A DNA stretch of 64,000 bases, from the NCBI RefSeq assembly GCF_963667685.1, contig NZ_OY763931.1, positions 620,001-684,000 of the forward strand, given 5' to 3'. This document shows positions 1-9,450 of the stretch, piece after piece; position 1 is the first letter of the stretch; each line of letters begins with the position of its first letter. The stretch is from Maridesulfovibrio sp. GTDB taxonomy: Bacteria > Desulfobacterota > Desulfovibrionia > Desulfovibrionales > Desulfovibrionaceae. The position numbers and the translations under genes are program-made. The notes beneath the pieces are model-generated. The model had not been told where the DNA came from, did no database searches, and was given only the letters and a program-made list of their open reading frames with translations.

Positions 1-46
1 GATTTTTTTGATTTAGTGTATAATGCAATTAATGGTAGTTTCTGGT

Positions 47-74
47 TTGACAAAACGGAAGCATGTATTATTTT
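47..74 (+). promoter_or_regulatory. candidate promoter of lon
   Basis: A perfect -35 hexamer TTGACA lies at 47-52, with TATTTT at 69-74 after a 16-base spacer, about 180 bases before the lon start. The -10 is weak and no heat-shock operator was seen. This is a visual match only. Confidence 0.35.
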
Positions 75-255
75 CATTTTTCTAGAGGTTTATAAGTTTT
101 TGTGTAACAGCCATGTATTAAATTAATCGTCATGTTAATCAGTTAGCTGACATTTTAAAATAACTTTACCTGATTTGGTTTCCAGCCTGTGAACGGACGG
201 AGTGTTTGTTCTCGTTTGGTTAAAAGACGTTTCCGGGTTAAAAGCAGGAGGATAA

Positions 256-2709
256 ATGTCGTCCACAGTTTTCGAAGGTGGCAATACATCTGCTGAACAG
301 AATATTCTGCCAATGATGTCCCTGCGGGAAGTCGTAATGTTTCCCCGTTCTATTGTGCCGCTTTTTGTCGGTAGGGAATCTTCAATCAAAGCAATTGAAG
401 AGGCAATTTCCGATTATGACAAGAAGATTTTTCTGGTAACTCAGGAATTTCCTGAAAAAGAAAAGCCTGAACCTGATGACCTTTTCCGGGTCGGTACTGT
501 CAGTAAAATTCTGCAGATGCTCAGGTTGCCTGACGGTACTATCAAGGTTCTTTTCGAGGGCATGTACCGCGCCAGCTGGAACCCCGAATCCGAGGATGTT
601 GTTTTCGGGGAGAATTTTCCTCTGGTTAATGTTGAAAGAGTTAACGATCTTCCTGCCGAAGAACATACCACCGAGGCGCTGGTCCGCTCTGTTCACGAAG
701 CCCTTGAAAAGTTCGGCAAGGTGAATAAAAAGATCGCGTCTGAGACAGTTCTTGCCATCTCCACCATTCGTGAAGCCGGTAAGTTGGCTGATTCTATTAT
801 GCCTCATCTCAAGGTGGAGTTCCTCAAAAAACAGACTATTCTTGAGATGGTTGATCCCATTCAGAGGCTTGAAGCTGTTTATGAACTGCTGCTTGGTGAA
901 ATTGAAATTGTGTCCATTGAAAAGCGGGTTAAAAACCGTGTCAAAGGACAGATGGAAAAGAACCAGCGTGAGTATTATCTCAATGAGCAGCTCAAGGCTA
1001 TCAACAAGGAAATGGGCCGTGAGGATGATCCTCAGGCAGAAGCTCATGATCTTGAAGAACAGCTCAATGAAAAGAGCATGGAAGAAGAGTCCCGGGAGCG
1101 TGTGCGCAAGGAAATTAAAAAATTGCGCCAGATGGCTCCTTCCTCTGCCGAATATACCGTTGTCCGCAATTACGTGGACTGGATCATGGAGCTTCCATGG
1201 AATAAATATAAGAAATGTAAGCTAGATATAGCTGAAGCTCGCAGAATTCTGGATGAAGACCATTATGGCCTCGAAAAACCCAAGGAACGTATTCTTGAGT
1301 ACATGGCCGTACAGTCACTGGTGGAGACCATCAAAGGCCCCATCCTTTGTTTTGCCGGCCCTCCCGGTGTTGGTAAAACCTCTATCGCCCGTTCCATTGC
1401 CCGTGCCATGGGTCGTGAGTTTGTGCGTCTTTCACTGGGGGGTGTGCGCGATGAGGCAGAAATAAGAGGTCATCGTCGGACTTATGTCGGTGCGCTTCCG
1501 GGTAAGATTATTCAGTCCATGAGGCGCTGCGAATACAGCAACCCGGTTATCTGTCTTGATGAAGTTGATAAAATGAGTACCGATTTCAGGGGAGATCCGT
1601 CTGCGGCTCTTCTCGAGGTGCTTGACCCTGAGCAAAACAGTACTTTTAACGATCACTACCTTGATCTTGATTATGATCTGTCTAAGGTCTTTTTCATAAC
1701 CACAGCGAACGACCTGCATTCCATTCCGCTGCCCCTGCAGGATAGAATGGAGATCATCAAGCTGCCTGGTTATCTTGAAACCGAGAAAATGTATATTGCC
1801 AAGGATTTCCTACTGCCCAAGCAGGTTAAGGAACATGGCCTGAAAGATGAAAATCTTGCGGTTTCCGATAATGCCATGATCGATATAATCCGGACTTATA
1901 CCCGGGAAGCCGGCGTGCGTAACCTTGAGCGCGAGCTGGCTAAAGTTTGCAGAAAGACAGCAATGCAGATCGTTGAGTCCGGGGACAAGGAAAAGAGTGT
2001 TCATGTCACTACTGCGAATCTGAGCAAGATTCTTGGTGTACACAAGTTTCGTTACGGCGCTAGAGAGGAAAAATCTCTGATAGGCGTTTCCACAGGGCTT
2101 GCCTATACTCAGGTTGGCGGAGAAATGCTGATGGTTGAGGTTGTGCTCATGCCCGGTAGAGGAAAGGTCGTAATTACCGGTAAGCTGGGTGAGGTCATGC
2201 AGGAGTCTGCCCGGGCTGCTCTTTCATATATCCGTTCACGTTCTGATCTGTTCGGGTTGAAACCTGATTTTCATGAAAAGATTGATATTCATGTGCACGT
2301 GCCTGAGGGAGCAACACCCAAGGATGGACCTTCCGCAGGGATTACCCTCTGTACCGCCATGGCTTCAGCTTTTCTGAATGTTCCTGTTCGTCACGATCTG
2401 GCCATGACTGGAGAGATAACTCTGCGCGGCAGAGTGTTGCCCATCGGTGGACTGCGCGAAAAGCTTTTGGCTGCGCATCGCGGACTTTCTAAAACCGTGC
2501 TTATTCCTATTGATAACGAAAAGGATCTTAAAGAAGTGCCGGATGCAATTTTGAAAGATCTTGAGATCATCCCGGTTAAAAATATGGACGAAGTGCTTAG
2601 CTGCGCATTGGATAATCTTACCGCTGAGGAGTTGTTCCGTGGTCGAGATAGTGTCTCGCCATTGGCTTTGAACCTGATAAAGGAAGAGTATCAGGAGCAG
2701 CCCCACTAG
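256..2709 (+). CDS. lon: ATP-dependent protease Lon
   Basis: Cytoplasmic ATP-dependent serine protease that degrades misfolded and regulatory proteins. The 817-residue length is normal for the family. In order there is an N-terminal substrate-binding LON domain (about 17-220), a coiled linker, an AAA+ module with Walker A GPPGVGKT at 368-375 and Walker B CLDEVDK further on, then the protease domain. The catalytic pair is Ser693 (in KDGPSAG) and Lys736 (in [10 protein letters not shown]). Their 43-residue spacing matches that of the E. coli enzyme. The start is preceded by AGGAGG at 246-251. A strong terminator follows, so it looks monocistronic. Confidence 0.98.
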   Translation: MSSTVFEGGNTSAEQNILPMMSLREVVMFPRSIVPLFVGRESSIKAIEEAISDYDKKIFLVTQEFPEKEKPEPDDLFRVGTVSKILQMLRLPDGTIKVLFEGMYRASWNPESEDVVFGENFPLVNVERVNDLPAEEHTTEALVRSVHEALEKFGKVNKKIASETVLAISTIREAGKLADSIMPHLKVEFLKKQTILEMVDPIQRLEAVYELLLGEIEIVSIEKRVKNRVKGQMEKNQREYYLNEQLKAINKEMGREDDPQAEAHDLEEQLNEKSMEEESRERVRKEIKKLRQMAPSSAEYTVVRNYVDWIMELPWNKYKKCKLDIAEARRILDEDHYGLEKPKERILEYMAVQSLVETIKGPILCFAGPPGVGKTSIARSIARAMGREFVRLSLGGVRDEAEIRGHRRTYVGALPGKIIQSMRRCEYSNPVICLDEVDKMSTDFRGDPSAALLEVLDPEQNSTFNDHYLDLDYDLSKVFFITTANDLHSIPLPLQDRMEIIKLPGYLETEKMYIAKDFLLPKQVKEHGLKDENLAVSDNAMIDIIRTYTREAGVRNLERELAKVCRKTAMQIVESGDKEKSVHVTTANLSKILGVHKFRYGAREEKSLIGVSTGLAYTQVGGEMLMVEVVLMPGRGKVVITGKLGEVMQESARAALSYIRSRSDLFGLKPDFHEKIDIHVHVPEGATPKDGPSAGITLCTAMASAFLNVPVRHDLAMTGEITLRGRVLPIGGLREKLLAAHRGLSKTVLIPIDNEKDLKEVPDAILKDLEIIPVKNMDEVLSCALDNLTAEELFRGRDSVSPLALNLIKEEYQEQPH

Positions 2710-2735
2710 TTTTTAGCTCAAGATATAAGATGTTA

Positions 2736-2768
2736 AGGATGCCCTCATTGAGGGCATCCTTTTTTTTG
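2736..2768 (+). terminator. terminator of lon
   Basis: Perfect 12-base arms (AGGATGCCCTCA and its complement) around a tight loop, followed by eight T. Confidence 0.92.
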
Positions 2769-2849
2769 GGCGTAATGTCCGCGTGTTATTCCAACAGAGC
2801 GCTGATTGTGCTATGGATAAGCATGGCATGCAGCTATAGATTTAATCTT

Positions 2850-3974
2850 ATGCAAAGATCAAAATTCCGGGCAGAGTTGCGTTCTGTTGCTTTCCTGATT
2901 GTCTTATGTGTATTTTCAGAGTGCGCTTGTCCTGCGGCATGCGCCGATAGAGAGCTGAATCATCTTTTCCGTGAAGCTGTACATAGATTTAATATCCCCG
3001 GCGCGGTGATGATGGTCGAAGATCCGCAAGGGGGGGTAGAAGTATACAGGACAGGGGTGCGCAAAATTGGTAGCCGCAAGCCTATGAGCAGTAAGTTAAA
3101 ATTTCGTATCGGCAGTATAACCAAGACTTTTGTTTCATCTCTTGTGCTGATGCTGGTGGAGGAAGGGATTGTTTCTCTCGATACGGAAGTGCAAAATATC
3201 CTGCCTGATTTAATCCCTCAAGAAAGTCGAGTCACTGTCCGCAATCTATTGCATATGCGTAGCTGTTTAAACAATTTTACTGTTGAAGATGACTTCCTGC
3301 AATTGTTCCGGGAGCAGCCTTCTTTGCTGTGGACTCCCGAATGTTTATTGAATTTTGAAACAAAGGAGCAATGCAGTCCGGGTTTTGATTTCGAATACAA
3401 CAATGCCAACTATGTTCTACTCGGACTGATAATTGAAAAACTGACCGGTGACACTTTTGAAAATCAGGTTTCAAAACGCATACTTGAACCGTTGGGCTTA
3501 AATTCAACAACATTTCCTGTTAAAAGTTCTGATATGTCCAAGCCGTATGCTGCAGGTCATGACTATAACCCTGAGACAGGTCTGATAAGTGATTTGAGTC
3601 TTAGGATAAACCCGTCATGGGCATGGTGTTCTGGCAACGGCGTTTCAACTGCGCACGATTTGATGGTCTGGCTGAAGGCCTTTCTTGGCGGATACGGGAT
3701 AAGCGAAAAATTATTGTACGAGCAGTTGGATTTTCGGCCGGTTAATTATGACGGGATTGATTATGGTCTTGGAGTTATGAATAAATATACAGCTATCGGG
3801 CATAATGGTAATTTCGCCGGAATATATACATCGTTGGCGTTCAGGTATAAAGGATACTACTTTATTATTCTGACCAATGGGCAGGCTGTCGGTGGAGGAA
3901 AAACGGCAACTGCTGAATCTGTTTTTTGGTATATTATCAGTAAATCAAAATTATTTCGCCAAACTAAAAACTAA
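2850..3974 (+). CDS. secreted serine hydrolase, beta-lactamase/DD-peptidase fold
   Basis: Member of the class C beta-lactamase-like family (PF00144), which includes DD-carboxypeptidases, esterases and beta-lactamases; the substrate cannot be told from sequence. The three family motifs are visible: SxxK as SITK in RIGSITKTF, a YNN motif in FEYNNANY, and HNG in IGHNGNFAG in place of the KTG box. The start at 2850 gives a 374-residue protein with a hydrophobic signal peptide ending near ACPAACA. The reading frame is open further upstream but would begin inside the lon terminator. An ATG at 2823 is the alternative, and neither has a convincing ribosome-binding site. Its last 11 bases overlap the convergent small gene on the minus strand. 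Confidence 0.8.
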   Translation: MQRSKFRAELRSVAFLIVLCVFSECACPAACADRELNHLFREAVHRFNIPGAVMMVEDPQGGVEVYRTGVRKIGSRKPMSSKLKFRIGSITKTFVSSLVLMLVEEGIVSLDTEVQNILPDLIPQESRVTVRNLLHMRSCLNNFTVEDDFLQLFREQPSLLWTPECLLNFETKEQCSPGFDFEYNNANYVLLGLIIEKLTGDTFENQVSKRILEPLGLNSTTFPVKSSDMSKPYAAGHDYNPETGLISDLSLRINPSWAWCSGNGVSTAHDLMVWLKAFLGGYGISEKLLYEQLDFRPVNYDGIDYGLGVMNKYTAIGHNGNFAGIYTSLAFRYKGYYFIILTNGQAVGGGKTATAESVFWYIISKSKLFRQTKN

Positions 3975-4242
3975 AGCTGAATCCAAGACCGATTCCCATC
4001 GTGCTGGGGCTCGCGTCCGGTCCATCGTGTCCGGGGTCAGTGTGCTCATCCAGTCCGAAGAGCAGTTCAGTTCTCATCGTGTCTGTTATGTTCAGTCCAT
4101 TGACAATTTCACTGATTGAAAAGTCGCTCAATTTGCTGGTCTGAACCGGTTTAGGGTCTTCAGCGTAACCGAAATCGGCAGCGTAGCAGTTCGTAAACCC
4201 AAAGAAGATTAGTGTTGTCGCCATTAATATTGATTTCCACAT
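3964..4242 (-). CDS. small exported protein of unknown function
   Basis: Not recognised. A 92-residue product with a clear signal peptide (MWKSILMATTLIFFGFTNCYAA), an acidic middle containing DEHTDPGHDGPD, and a C-terminus GIGLGFSFSF. That end alternates hydrophobic residues and finishes in Phe, like the last strand of an outer-membrane barrel, but the protein is far too short for a full barrel. The start was chosen because GGAAGGTGG lies just upstream and the signal peptide follows. The open frame extends to 4419 without other support. It converges on, and overlaps by 11 bases, the serine hydrolase gene. Confidence 0.55.
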   Translation of the reverse strand: MWKSILMATTLIFFGFTNCYAADFGYAEDPKPVQTSKLSDFSISEIVNGLNITDTMRTELLFGLDEHTDPGHDGPDASPSTMGIGLGFSFSF

Positions 4243-4621
4243 TTTCCACCTTCCTGTTATTTCCTTTTCTTGTCTCCTTTCGTTGTATGAAATTATACAA
4301 TTTCCGGGCCATCTGATTATCTTGTCCATAATTAAAGGTGGATGGTGGGTATGGTTGTTTAGAACACAGCTGCTGGCTAGGAAAAATAATCGATTATTGT
4401 TTCTGGGCAGGTTTATCAAGTCGGAAAAAATGACTGTTTTAAATTAGACCCTTGTATAGACGAGTTGACGGGTTTAGCCGTTCGTAAACGAATTTTTTGT
4501 GTTTTGTTTCGGTTGATATCGTTCAAAAACGAACCGGTATTGATTTTATTTTGAGTAAAATCGAATTTAGTTGTTTTTTTCAAAATTACATAATTCCCTA
4601 AATTGGGACGGAATTTCAAAT

Positions 4622-4654
4622 TGTTACAATTGTGTTACGATTTATTCTTATTAT
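4622..4654 (+). promoter_or_regulatory. Pho-box-like promoter upstream of alkaline phosphatase
   Basis: Two direct repeats, TGTTACA (4622-4628) and TGTTACG (4633-4639), recur with an 11-base period as in PhoB-binding Pho boxes. A TATTAT -10 element follows at 4649-4654, the distance at which PhoB substitutes for a -35 element. A second possible promoter has TTGACA at 4673-4678 but poor spacing to its -10. Phosphate control is an inference from this layout and the downstream gene. Confidence 0.5.
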
Positions 4655-4961
4655 TTTGGGCCAAAACCCCCATTGACAATGGTTTGATTCGTTATAAAGT
4701 GGCTTAGGTTTTTTGCAAATCGCAAAAATGTCGTGTTGTTGCTGTGGGTTTTGGAAGGTTCCACTTGTTGGGACGGAGGATCACATTTGATGCGGGCTGA
4801 TCCACCTGAGCTTCGCTATTACCTATATGCAATGTTGCATTGTGAACTTTCGTGAATGTTCGGATTAAGGAATGCTGTTCATTTCATGAGAGTTGGCATT
4901 ACAGCTTGCATGCCTTGTTTTTAGGCATGAGGCATAACTTAAAACGGTAAGGAATGTGAAA
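4655..4961 (+). other. long untranslated leader before alkaline phosphatase
   Basis: About 300 bases with no supported gene. A hairpin with arms ATGCCT/AGGCAT spans about 4910-4927. Otherwise no known riboswitch or terminator was recognised. Confidence 0.35.
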
Positions 4962-6515
4962 ATGTTAAGAAGGATCGTACGTCCATTGGTATTGGCCGTC
5001 TGTCTGGCAATGATTGCGGCTTCCGCTTTCGCTGCTGCACCAAAGTATGTGTTTTACTTTATCGGTGATGGTCTTGGACCCACCCAGCGTATGGCTGCCG
5101 AGCTGTACAATAAGATGGAAAAGAATGACGCAGATGCCAAGCTGGTCATGAACTCTTTTCCGCAGGCTGCTCTGGTTACAACCTATTCCGACAACACCCT
5201 GATTACTGACTCCGCAGCAGGCGGGACAGCTCTGGCATGTGGCTTCAAAACCACTAACGGATATCTCGGCAAGCTTCCTAACGGTAAAGACATCAAGTCT
5301 ATTGCAGAAGCTGCAAAAGAGAACGGGTTTGCAGTAGGTATCGTAACTACCACCCGCCTGACCCACGCTACTCCGGCTGCTTTTTCCGCTCATAACCCTG
5401 ACCGTAACGCTTCTAATGAAATCGCAGTAGACCAGGCTGATTCCGGTTTTGATTTCTTCGCAGGTGGCGGTTACCGTCATTTTGTTGCAAAAAACAACAA
5501 ACTGGGTCTGAAGTCCAAGCGCAAAGATGACAAAGACGTTGTGAAAATGTTTGCAGATCAGGGTTACAAGACTTTCGTTGGTGATTCCACCCGCGACGCT
5601 TTCCGTGCATACAAGCCTAAGAAAGGGGATAAAGTCTTTGCAGCACTGACTTACAGTCACCTTCCTTATGAAGTTGAACGCCGTAACAGCAAACTTAAGG
5701 AAAACAAGCTTCCTGCACTGTATGAATTGACAGAAAAAGCTGTTGAAACTCTTTCCGCACAGGACAAGCCTTTCTTCCTTATGGTTGAAGGTGGCCGTAT
5801 TGACCATGCCGCACATGCTCATGATGCAAAATCCACCATTCTGGATACTATTGCTCTGGATGAAGCGGTTGCAGTTGCATACGAATTCTACAAAAAACAC
5901 CCTGAAGAAACTCTGATTGTAACAGCTGCCGACCACGAAACCGGTGGTGTTGCACTCGGTATCTCCATGGATTCAAAAGGTTACTTCCTCAACCTTAAAG
6001 AACTTGAAAAAGTTCAGGTATCTGCAGAAGACAATCTTAACGAATTCTACAACAAGCTGGCTGCAAAAGAGTCTAATATTGCAAAGCGCCATGCCGCTTT
6101 TATTGAATACGTTGAAAAGAACTGGGGACTGACTGATCGTACTCCGTCCGAAGAAAAAGTTCTTACCGACGCTATGGCTGTAGAGGATAAAAACCAGAAT
6201 CTGCCCGAAGCCAAGAAAGTCAGTTATGGATATTCCTACACTCCGACCATGGTTGCAGTTACTGACCTGATCTCTCAGAGAGCACGTATGTTCTGGACCT
6301 CCTTTGTTCATACCGGTACTTTCATTCCTGCTACCTCCATAGGTGTAGGTGCAGAAAGATTTGTCGGTTTTATCGACAACACCGATATTCCCAACCGCAT
6401 GGCTGAAGTTATGGAAGTGAATCTTTCTGACATCAAGCATGCTGATTCCAAGGCTCTGCTGGGTAAAACCTACGGTCCTCAGGAAAAATACTCCAAGATT
6501 CCTTACAACAAATAA
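4962..6515 (+). CDS. phoA: alkaline phosphatase, periplasmic
   Basis: Hydrolyses phosphomonoesters in the periplasm to release phosphate (PF00245). After a signal peptide ending AASAFA the mature enzyme shows the metal ligand Asp in FIGDGLG, the phosphorylated Ser84 in TDSAAGGTALACG, the EGGRIDHAAHAHD metal site and the TAADHETGG metal site. Length 517. The ATG at 4962 sits 8 bases after AAGGA. A GTG two codons earlier is too close to that site to be the start. The Pho-box-like promoter upstream suggests induction by phosphate starvation. It ends at a GC-rich terminator. Confidence 0.95.
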   Translation: MLRRIVRPLVLAVCLAMIAASAFAAAPKYVFYFIGDGLGPTQRMAAELYNKMEKNDADAKLVMNSFPQAALVTTYSDNTLITDSAAGGTALACGFKTTNGYLGKLPNGKDIKSIAEAAKENGFAVGIVTTTRLTHATPAAFSAHNPDRNASNEIAVDQADSGFDFFAGGGYRHFVAKNNKLGLKSKRKDDKDVVKMFADQGYKTFVGDSTRDAFRAYKPKKGDKVFAALTYSHLPYEVERRNSKLKENKLPALYELTEKAVETLSAQDKPFFLMVEGGRIDHAAHAHDAKSTILDTIALDEAVAVAYEFYKKHPEETLIVTAADHETGGVALGISMDSKGYFLNLKELEKVQVSAEDNLNEFYNKLAAKESNIAKRHAAFIEYVEKNWGLTDRTPSEEKVLTDAMAVEDKNQNLPEAKKVSYGYSYTPTMVAVTDLISQRARMFWTSFVHTGTFIPATSIGVGAERFVGFIDNTDIPNRMAEVMEVNLSDIKHADSKALLGKTYGPQEKYSKIPYNK

Positions 6516-6550
6516 TTGTTAAGGATAACAGGTCTATTTGTTTATTATTT

Positions 6551-6579
6551 AAAGGTCCCCGTTAACGCGGGGGCCTTTT
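6551..6579 (+). terminator. terminator of phoA
   Basis: Stem AAAGG-TCCCCG with CGGGGG-CCTTT around TTAA, then a short T run. It lies only 15 bases before the next start codon. Confidence 0.8.
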
Positions 6580-6593
6580 AATATGAGGTCTCC

Positions 6594-7751
6594 ATGAAAA
6601 GGTTAGCATCACCTGTTTTTTTTATTTTGATGATCGTAGGGCTTGTCGGCATCTTACAGTATGAAAATTCCGGTCAGGATTTGAAGACCGAAATGTACGA
6701 AGTGCGTGCAACTGTCATTTCTGTGAATAATGAGTCTCTTGTTGAGATGGGCACTGCACGTATCGGCGGGCAGCATGTAACCGCAATATTACAGCAGGGC
6801 GAGGCCAAAGGCCAGACTGTGATCGGAGTCAATCAGCTGACCGGACAGCCGGAAATGGATGAGCTGTTTCACCCCGGCGATACAATTCTCATGGCAGTGC
6901 GTATGGCTGACGGCAGGGCAGTGGAAGCCAGAGCTGTGAACCAGTACCGTCAAGGTTGGGAACTGGGATTGTTCGGGCTGTTTATCATTATTTTGCTGAT
7001 TTATGCCCGCTCGATTGGGTTGAAAGCGCTGTTCAGTTTTATTACCAGTTTTTATATCATCTGGAAATTTTTCATTCCCGGACTGCTTGAAGGTGGCAAT
7101 CCAATTCTGCTGACTGTGGTTACCCTTACCTTGCTGACTGTTGTGATTATTACCTGCGTGGCCGGTTTTTCAAGAGTTACTGTTGTTGCCACGCTGGGAA
7201 CTCTCAGCGGTTTGCTGCTTGCCTTGGGCCTGACCCTGTTCTTTGGGGAAAAGCTCAAGTTGGCAGGCATGACTGCGCCTTTTGTCACGCTTTTAATTTT
7301 TTCCGGCCATTACACTCTTGATCTGCTGGATATTTTTTATGCGTCTGTAATTCTGGGTGCATCCGGTGCAGCCATGGATATTGCTATGGATGTTTCCGCT
7401 TCTATGAATGAAGTGCTCGACAAGAAGCCGGATATTACACGCAATGAATTGATAAAATCAGGCTTTAATGTCGGGCGCATGGTCACCGGAACCATGACCA
7501 CAACACTTCTGTTGGCTTATTCCGGTGGTTATTTGACGATGCTGATGGTTTTTGTAACCAAAGGCACCTCGTTTACACGCATGCTCAATTTCAAGCTGGT
7601 GGCTGCGGAGATTTTTCGTACTCTGGTTGGAAGTGTAGGGCTGGTAATGGTTGCTCCCATTACAGCCGTTCTTGCAGGATTCATTTTATGCGGAGTTAAT
7701 GCTTCGCGTCATTCCACCGATTCTTCCCCCGAGGACAGCGACACTCTCTGA
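6594..7751 (+). CDS. YibE/F family membrane protein
   Basis: Polytopic inner-membrane protein of the YibE/F family (PF07907), whose biochemical role is not established. It has an N-terminal membrane anchor, a periplasmic stretch of about 100 residues, then a C-terminal half with about seven hydrophobic helices. Family-typical segments include GHYTLDLLDIFYASVILGASGAAMDIAMDVSASM (first part about residues 238-252) and a conserved GFNVGRMVTGTM. The 385 residues suit a full-length member. It begins right after the phoA terminator, so it probably has its own weak promoter or relies on readthrough. A bidirectional terminator follows. Confidence 0.85.
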   Translation: MKRLASPVFFILMIVGLVGILQYENSGQDLKTEMYEVRATVISVNNESLVEMGTARIGGQHVTAILQQGEAKGQTVIGVNQLTGQPEMDELFHPGDTILMAVRMADGRAVEARAVNQYRQGWELGLFGLFIIILLIYARSIGLKALFSFITSFYIIWKFFIPGLLEGGNPILLTVVTLTLLTVVIITCVAGFSRVTVVATLGTLSGLLLALGLTLFFGEKLKLAGMTAPFVTLLIFSGHYTLDLLDIFYASVILGASGAAMDIAMDVSASMNEVLDKKPDITRNELIKSGFNVGRMVTGTMTTTLLLAYSGGYLTMLMVFVTKGTSFTRMLNFKLVAAEIFRTLVGSVGLVMVAPITAVLAGFILCGVNASRHSTDSSPEDSDTL

Positions 7752-7788
7752 ACCGGGAAATGGAAAGTTGGCACTTAAAATTTTGAAA

Positions 7789-7821
7789 AATAAAGCCCGC
7801 AATATTGCGGGCTTTATTTTT
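7789..7821. terminator. bidirectional terminator
   Basis: Fifteen-base arms (AATAAAGCCCGCAAT and complement) with T runs on both strands, between the YibE/F gene and the convergent M23 peptidase gene. Confidence 0.9.
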
Positions 7822-7845
7822 GTATATGATATCATGGTGATAGGG

Positions 7846-9168
7846 TTATTCTGAATCAAGTTTGCTTGTAATATTATTTTTAATCCATTGGCCATCCCAC
7901 CATTCGACAGGATTAACCGGGATACCGGCACAGATTACACCGTAGTGGAGGTGGTCTCCCCCGGCCATACCAGTGGCTCCGGTTTTACCTATGATTTGTC
8001 CCTTGGCTACCATATCACCCGGTGCCACATCTATCTGGCTCAGGTGAGAGTATAGGGTCTGCAGACCTAGCCCGTGATCAATGATGACCGCATTGCCGTA
8101 GATTCCGAAATCAGATGCAGCGAGAACAACGCGCCCGTTGTTTGCAGCGGGAATTGGTGCATTGCGGATGCTGGCAAGGTCGATACCAAGATGTGTCTGT
8201 TTATCTATGACCTTATCGGCATAGTAGTAGCTGCGTTTGTCTCCGAAGCCGGCACGGGTTGCAGCATTGGGCAATCTTGAGAATTTACCCTCGAAAAGAA
8301 GAGTGGGAGATGTTTCTTTTGCAACGCGGTGAAGCTCAGCACGGTTTTTCTTGCGCAGCTCGCGGTTAACCTTCAGGAACAACTCAACCTGACTGGGCAA
8401 TTCGGGGTAATCGTTTTCAAACTGAGGCATTTTAGCGTTAAGAAAACGGTCTGAAATATTAATCCGGTCATGACGGTATTTCTTGCCGTTGGCATGGTAC
8501 CAGAATGAAGCTTTTCTAGTATTTCCGGCTGCGTCCTCAGCTATGAGGATAGGGTTGAAGTCCTTTTTCTCAGTATAATAGGGCATGGCGAAGAGGCAGG
8601 CGTATCTTCCATCCGGTTGTTTGTAGCCGGGGAAGAAGTCTTCATTAACCTGTACTCCGGTTTTTGCAGGTTCTTCGTTAAGTTTATAGAGTAATAGACC
8701 ACAACCGCCCTGATTTAAATTGTGACTAGTGGTCAGTACATTGATCTTGGGTGCGATAGTATCGAGAGTGTAGTTTCCACGCACAATTACTGCGTTACCG
8801 CTGCCGAATCCGGCAAGAGATGTATCCACAGCCCAGACAGCAAGTTCAAACGGGCCTTCTTTGATTTGCTTTTTCTTTATCAGAATATCTTCATTATAAT
8901 CAAAGCTGCCTTTAGGCAGAATTTTTTCAGTGAGAGTTGTCTTTTTCTCCCCTTGCGTAAGAACTATTTTTACCGCTTTGATTCCGGATTGGACATCACT
9001 GATATTAACATTGATAGGGGTTTTATAAGTTATAAACCCATCGCCGGGAGTTAGGGCGGCCTGAGGTGCCGTTGTGTCTTTGTAAAGCAGATAGGCCCCG
9101 GTCCCTAGCACCGCGACGAGAATGATAAGCAGGAAAATTTGTCCAATACGACTTTTCTTTTTAGCCAT
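7846..9168 (-). CDS. membrane-anchored M23 metallopeptidase
   Basis: Probable zinc endopeptidase acting on peptidoglycan cross-links, or a divisome-type activator. The 440-residue protein has one N-terminal transmembrane segment (about 9-26), a long periplasmic region with beta-rich sequence, and a C-terminal LytM/M23 domain. The zinc ligands are visible as HLGIDLA (HxxxD) and HLHYGV (HxH), with the internal YSHLSQI motif, so the active site looks intact. The start was set at MAKKKSRIG because AAGGA lies 7 bases upstream; the frame stays open to 9318 without support. It is divergent from the hydrogenase operon. Confidence 0.9.
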   Translation of the reverse strand: MAKKKSRIGQIFLLIILVAVLGTGAYLLYKDTTAPQAALTPGDGFITYKTPINVNISDVQSGIKAVKIVLTQGEKKTTLTEKILPKGSFDYNEDILIKKKQIKEGPFELAVWAVDTSLAGFGSGNAVIVRGNYTLDTIAPKINVLTTSHNLNQGGCGLLLYKLNEEPAKTGVQVNEDFFPGYKQPDGRYACLFAMPYYTEKKDFNPILIAEDAAGNTRKASFWYHANGKKYRHDRINISDRFLNAKMPQFENDYPELPSQVELFLKVNRELRKKNRAELHRVAKETSPTLLFEGKFSRLPNAATRAGFGDKRSYYYADKVIDKQTHLGIDLASIRNAPIPAANNGRVVLAASDFGIYGNAVIIDHGLGLQTLYSHLSQIDVAPGDMVAKGQIIGKTGATGMAGGDHLHYGVICAGIPVNPVEWWDGQWIKNNITSKLDSE

Positions 9169-9302
9169 TATAAATCCTTGATTTTTCGTGTGAAACAATA
9201 GTTGCGAGTTATTAACAGCGCAGACCTTAACAAGAAAATAGTTAGTGGGACAAGGTCGAACCTCATTATAAAAAAAGTTGTCTATGAGTTGCATAGATAA
9301 AA

Positions 9303-9329
9303 CTGATACATTTGCCAACTTTGTATCAG
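9303..9329. promoter_or_regulatory. inverted repeat upstream of the hydrogenase operon (possible operator)
   Basis: Perfect 8-base arms CTGATACA (9303-9310) and TGTATCAG (9322-9329) separated by 11 bases. It lies directly upstream of a possible promoter (TTGACG 9336-9341, TATTGG 9359-9364, spacer 17). The site does not match the NikR, Rex or FNR consensus as I know them. The regulator is unknown. Confidence 0.4.
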
Positions 9330-9404
9330 ATATTGTTGACGAAAAATATCCTACCGTGTATTGGATCTAAAAAAATATCGTCGCCGTGGCGGTTTTTTTA
9401 CTTA

Positions 9405-9422
9405 GTAAGGACAGTGCCTTAC
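9405..9422 (+). other. hairpin in the hysB leader
   Basis: Six-base stem GTAAGG/CCTTAC with a six-base loop, ending 16 bases before the AAGGAGGT ribosome-binding site at 9439-9446. It has no T run, so it is not a terminator. It may influence message stability or translation. Confidence 0.3.
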
Positions 9423-9450
9423 AGCGCCGGCAACCACCAAGGAGGTAGGG

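Noticed and set aside
382-1047. Minus-strand frame across lon
   Set aside because: Shadow of lon; no ribosome-binding site and no recognisable domain.
4416-4619. Possible 67-residue gene on the minus strand upstream of phoA
   Set aside because: Low-complexity product, no ribosome-binding site, and located in a promoter region.
4965-5936. Minus-strand frame of 323 codons across phoA
   Set aside because: Shadow of the phosphatase gene with no start signal.
9380-9400. CGCCGTGGCG followed by a T run in the hysB leader as an attenuator
   Set aside because: The stem would be four pairs with a two-base loop, too weak for a terminator.
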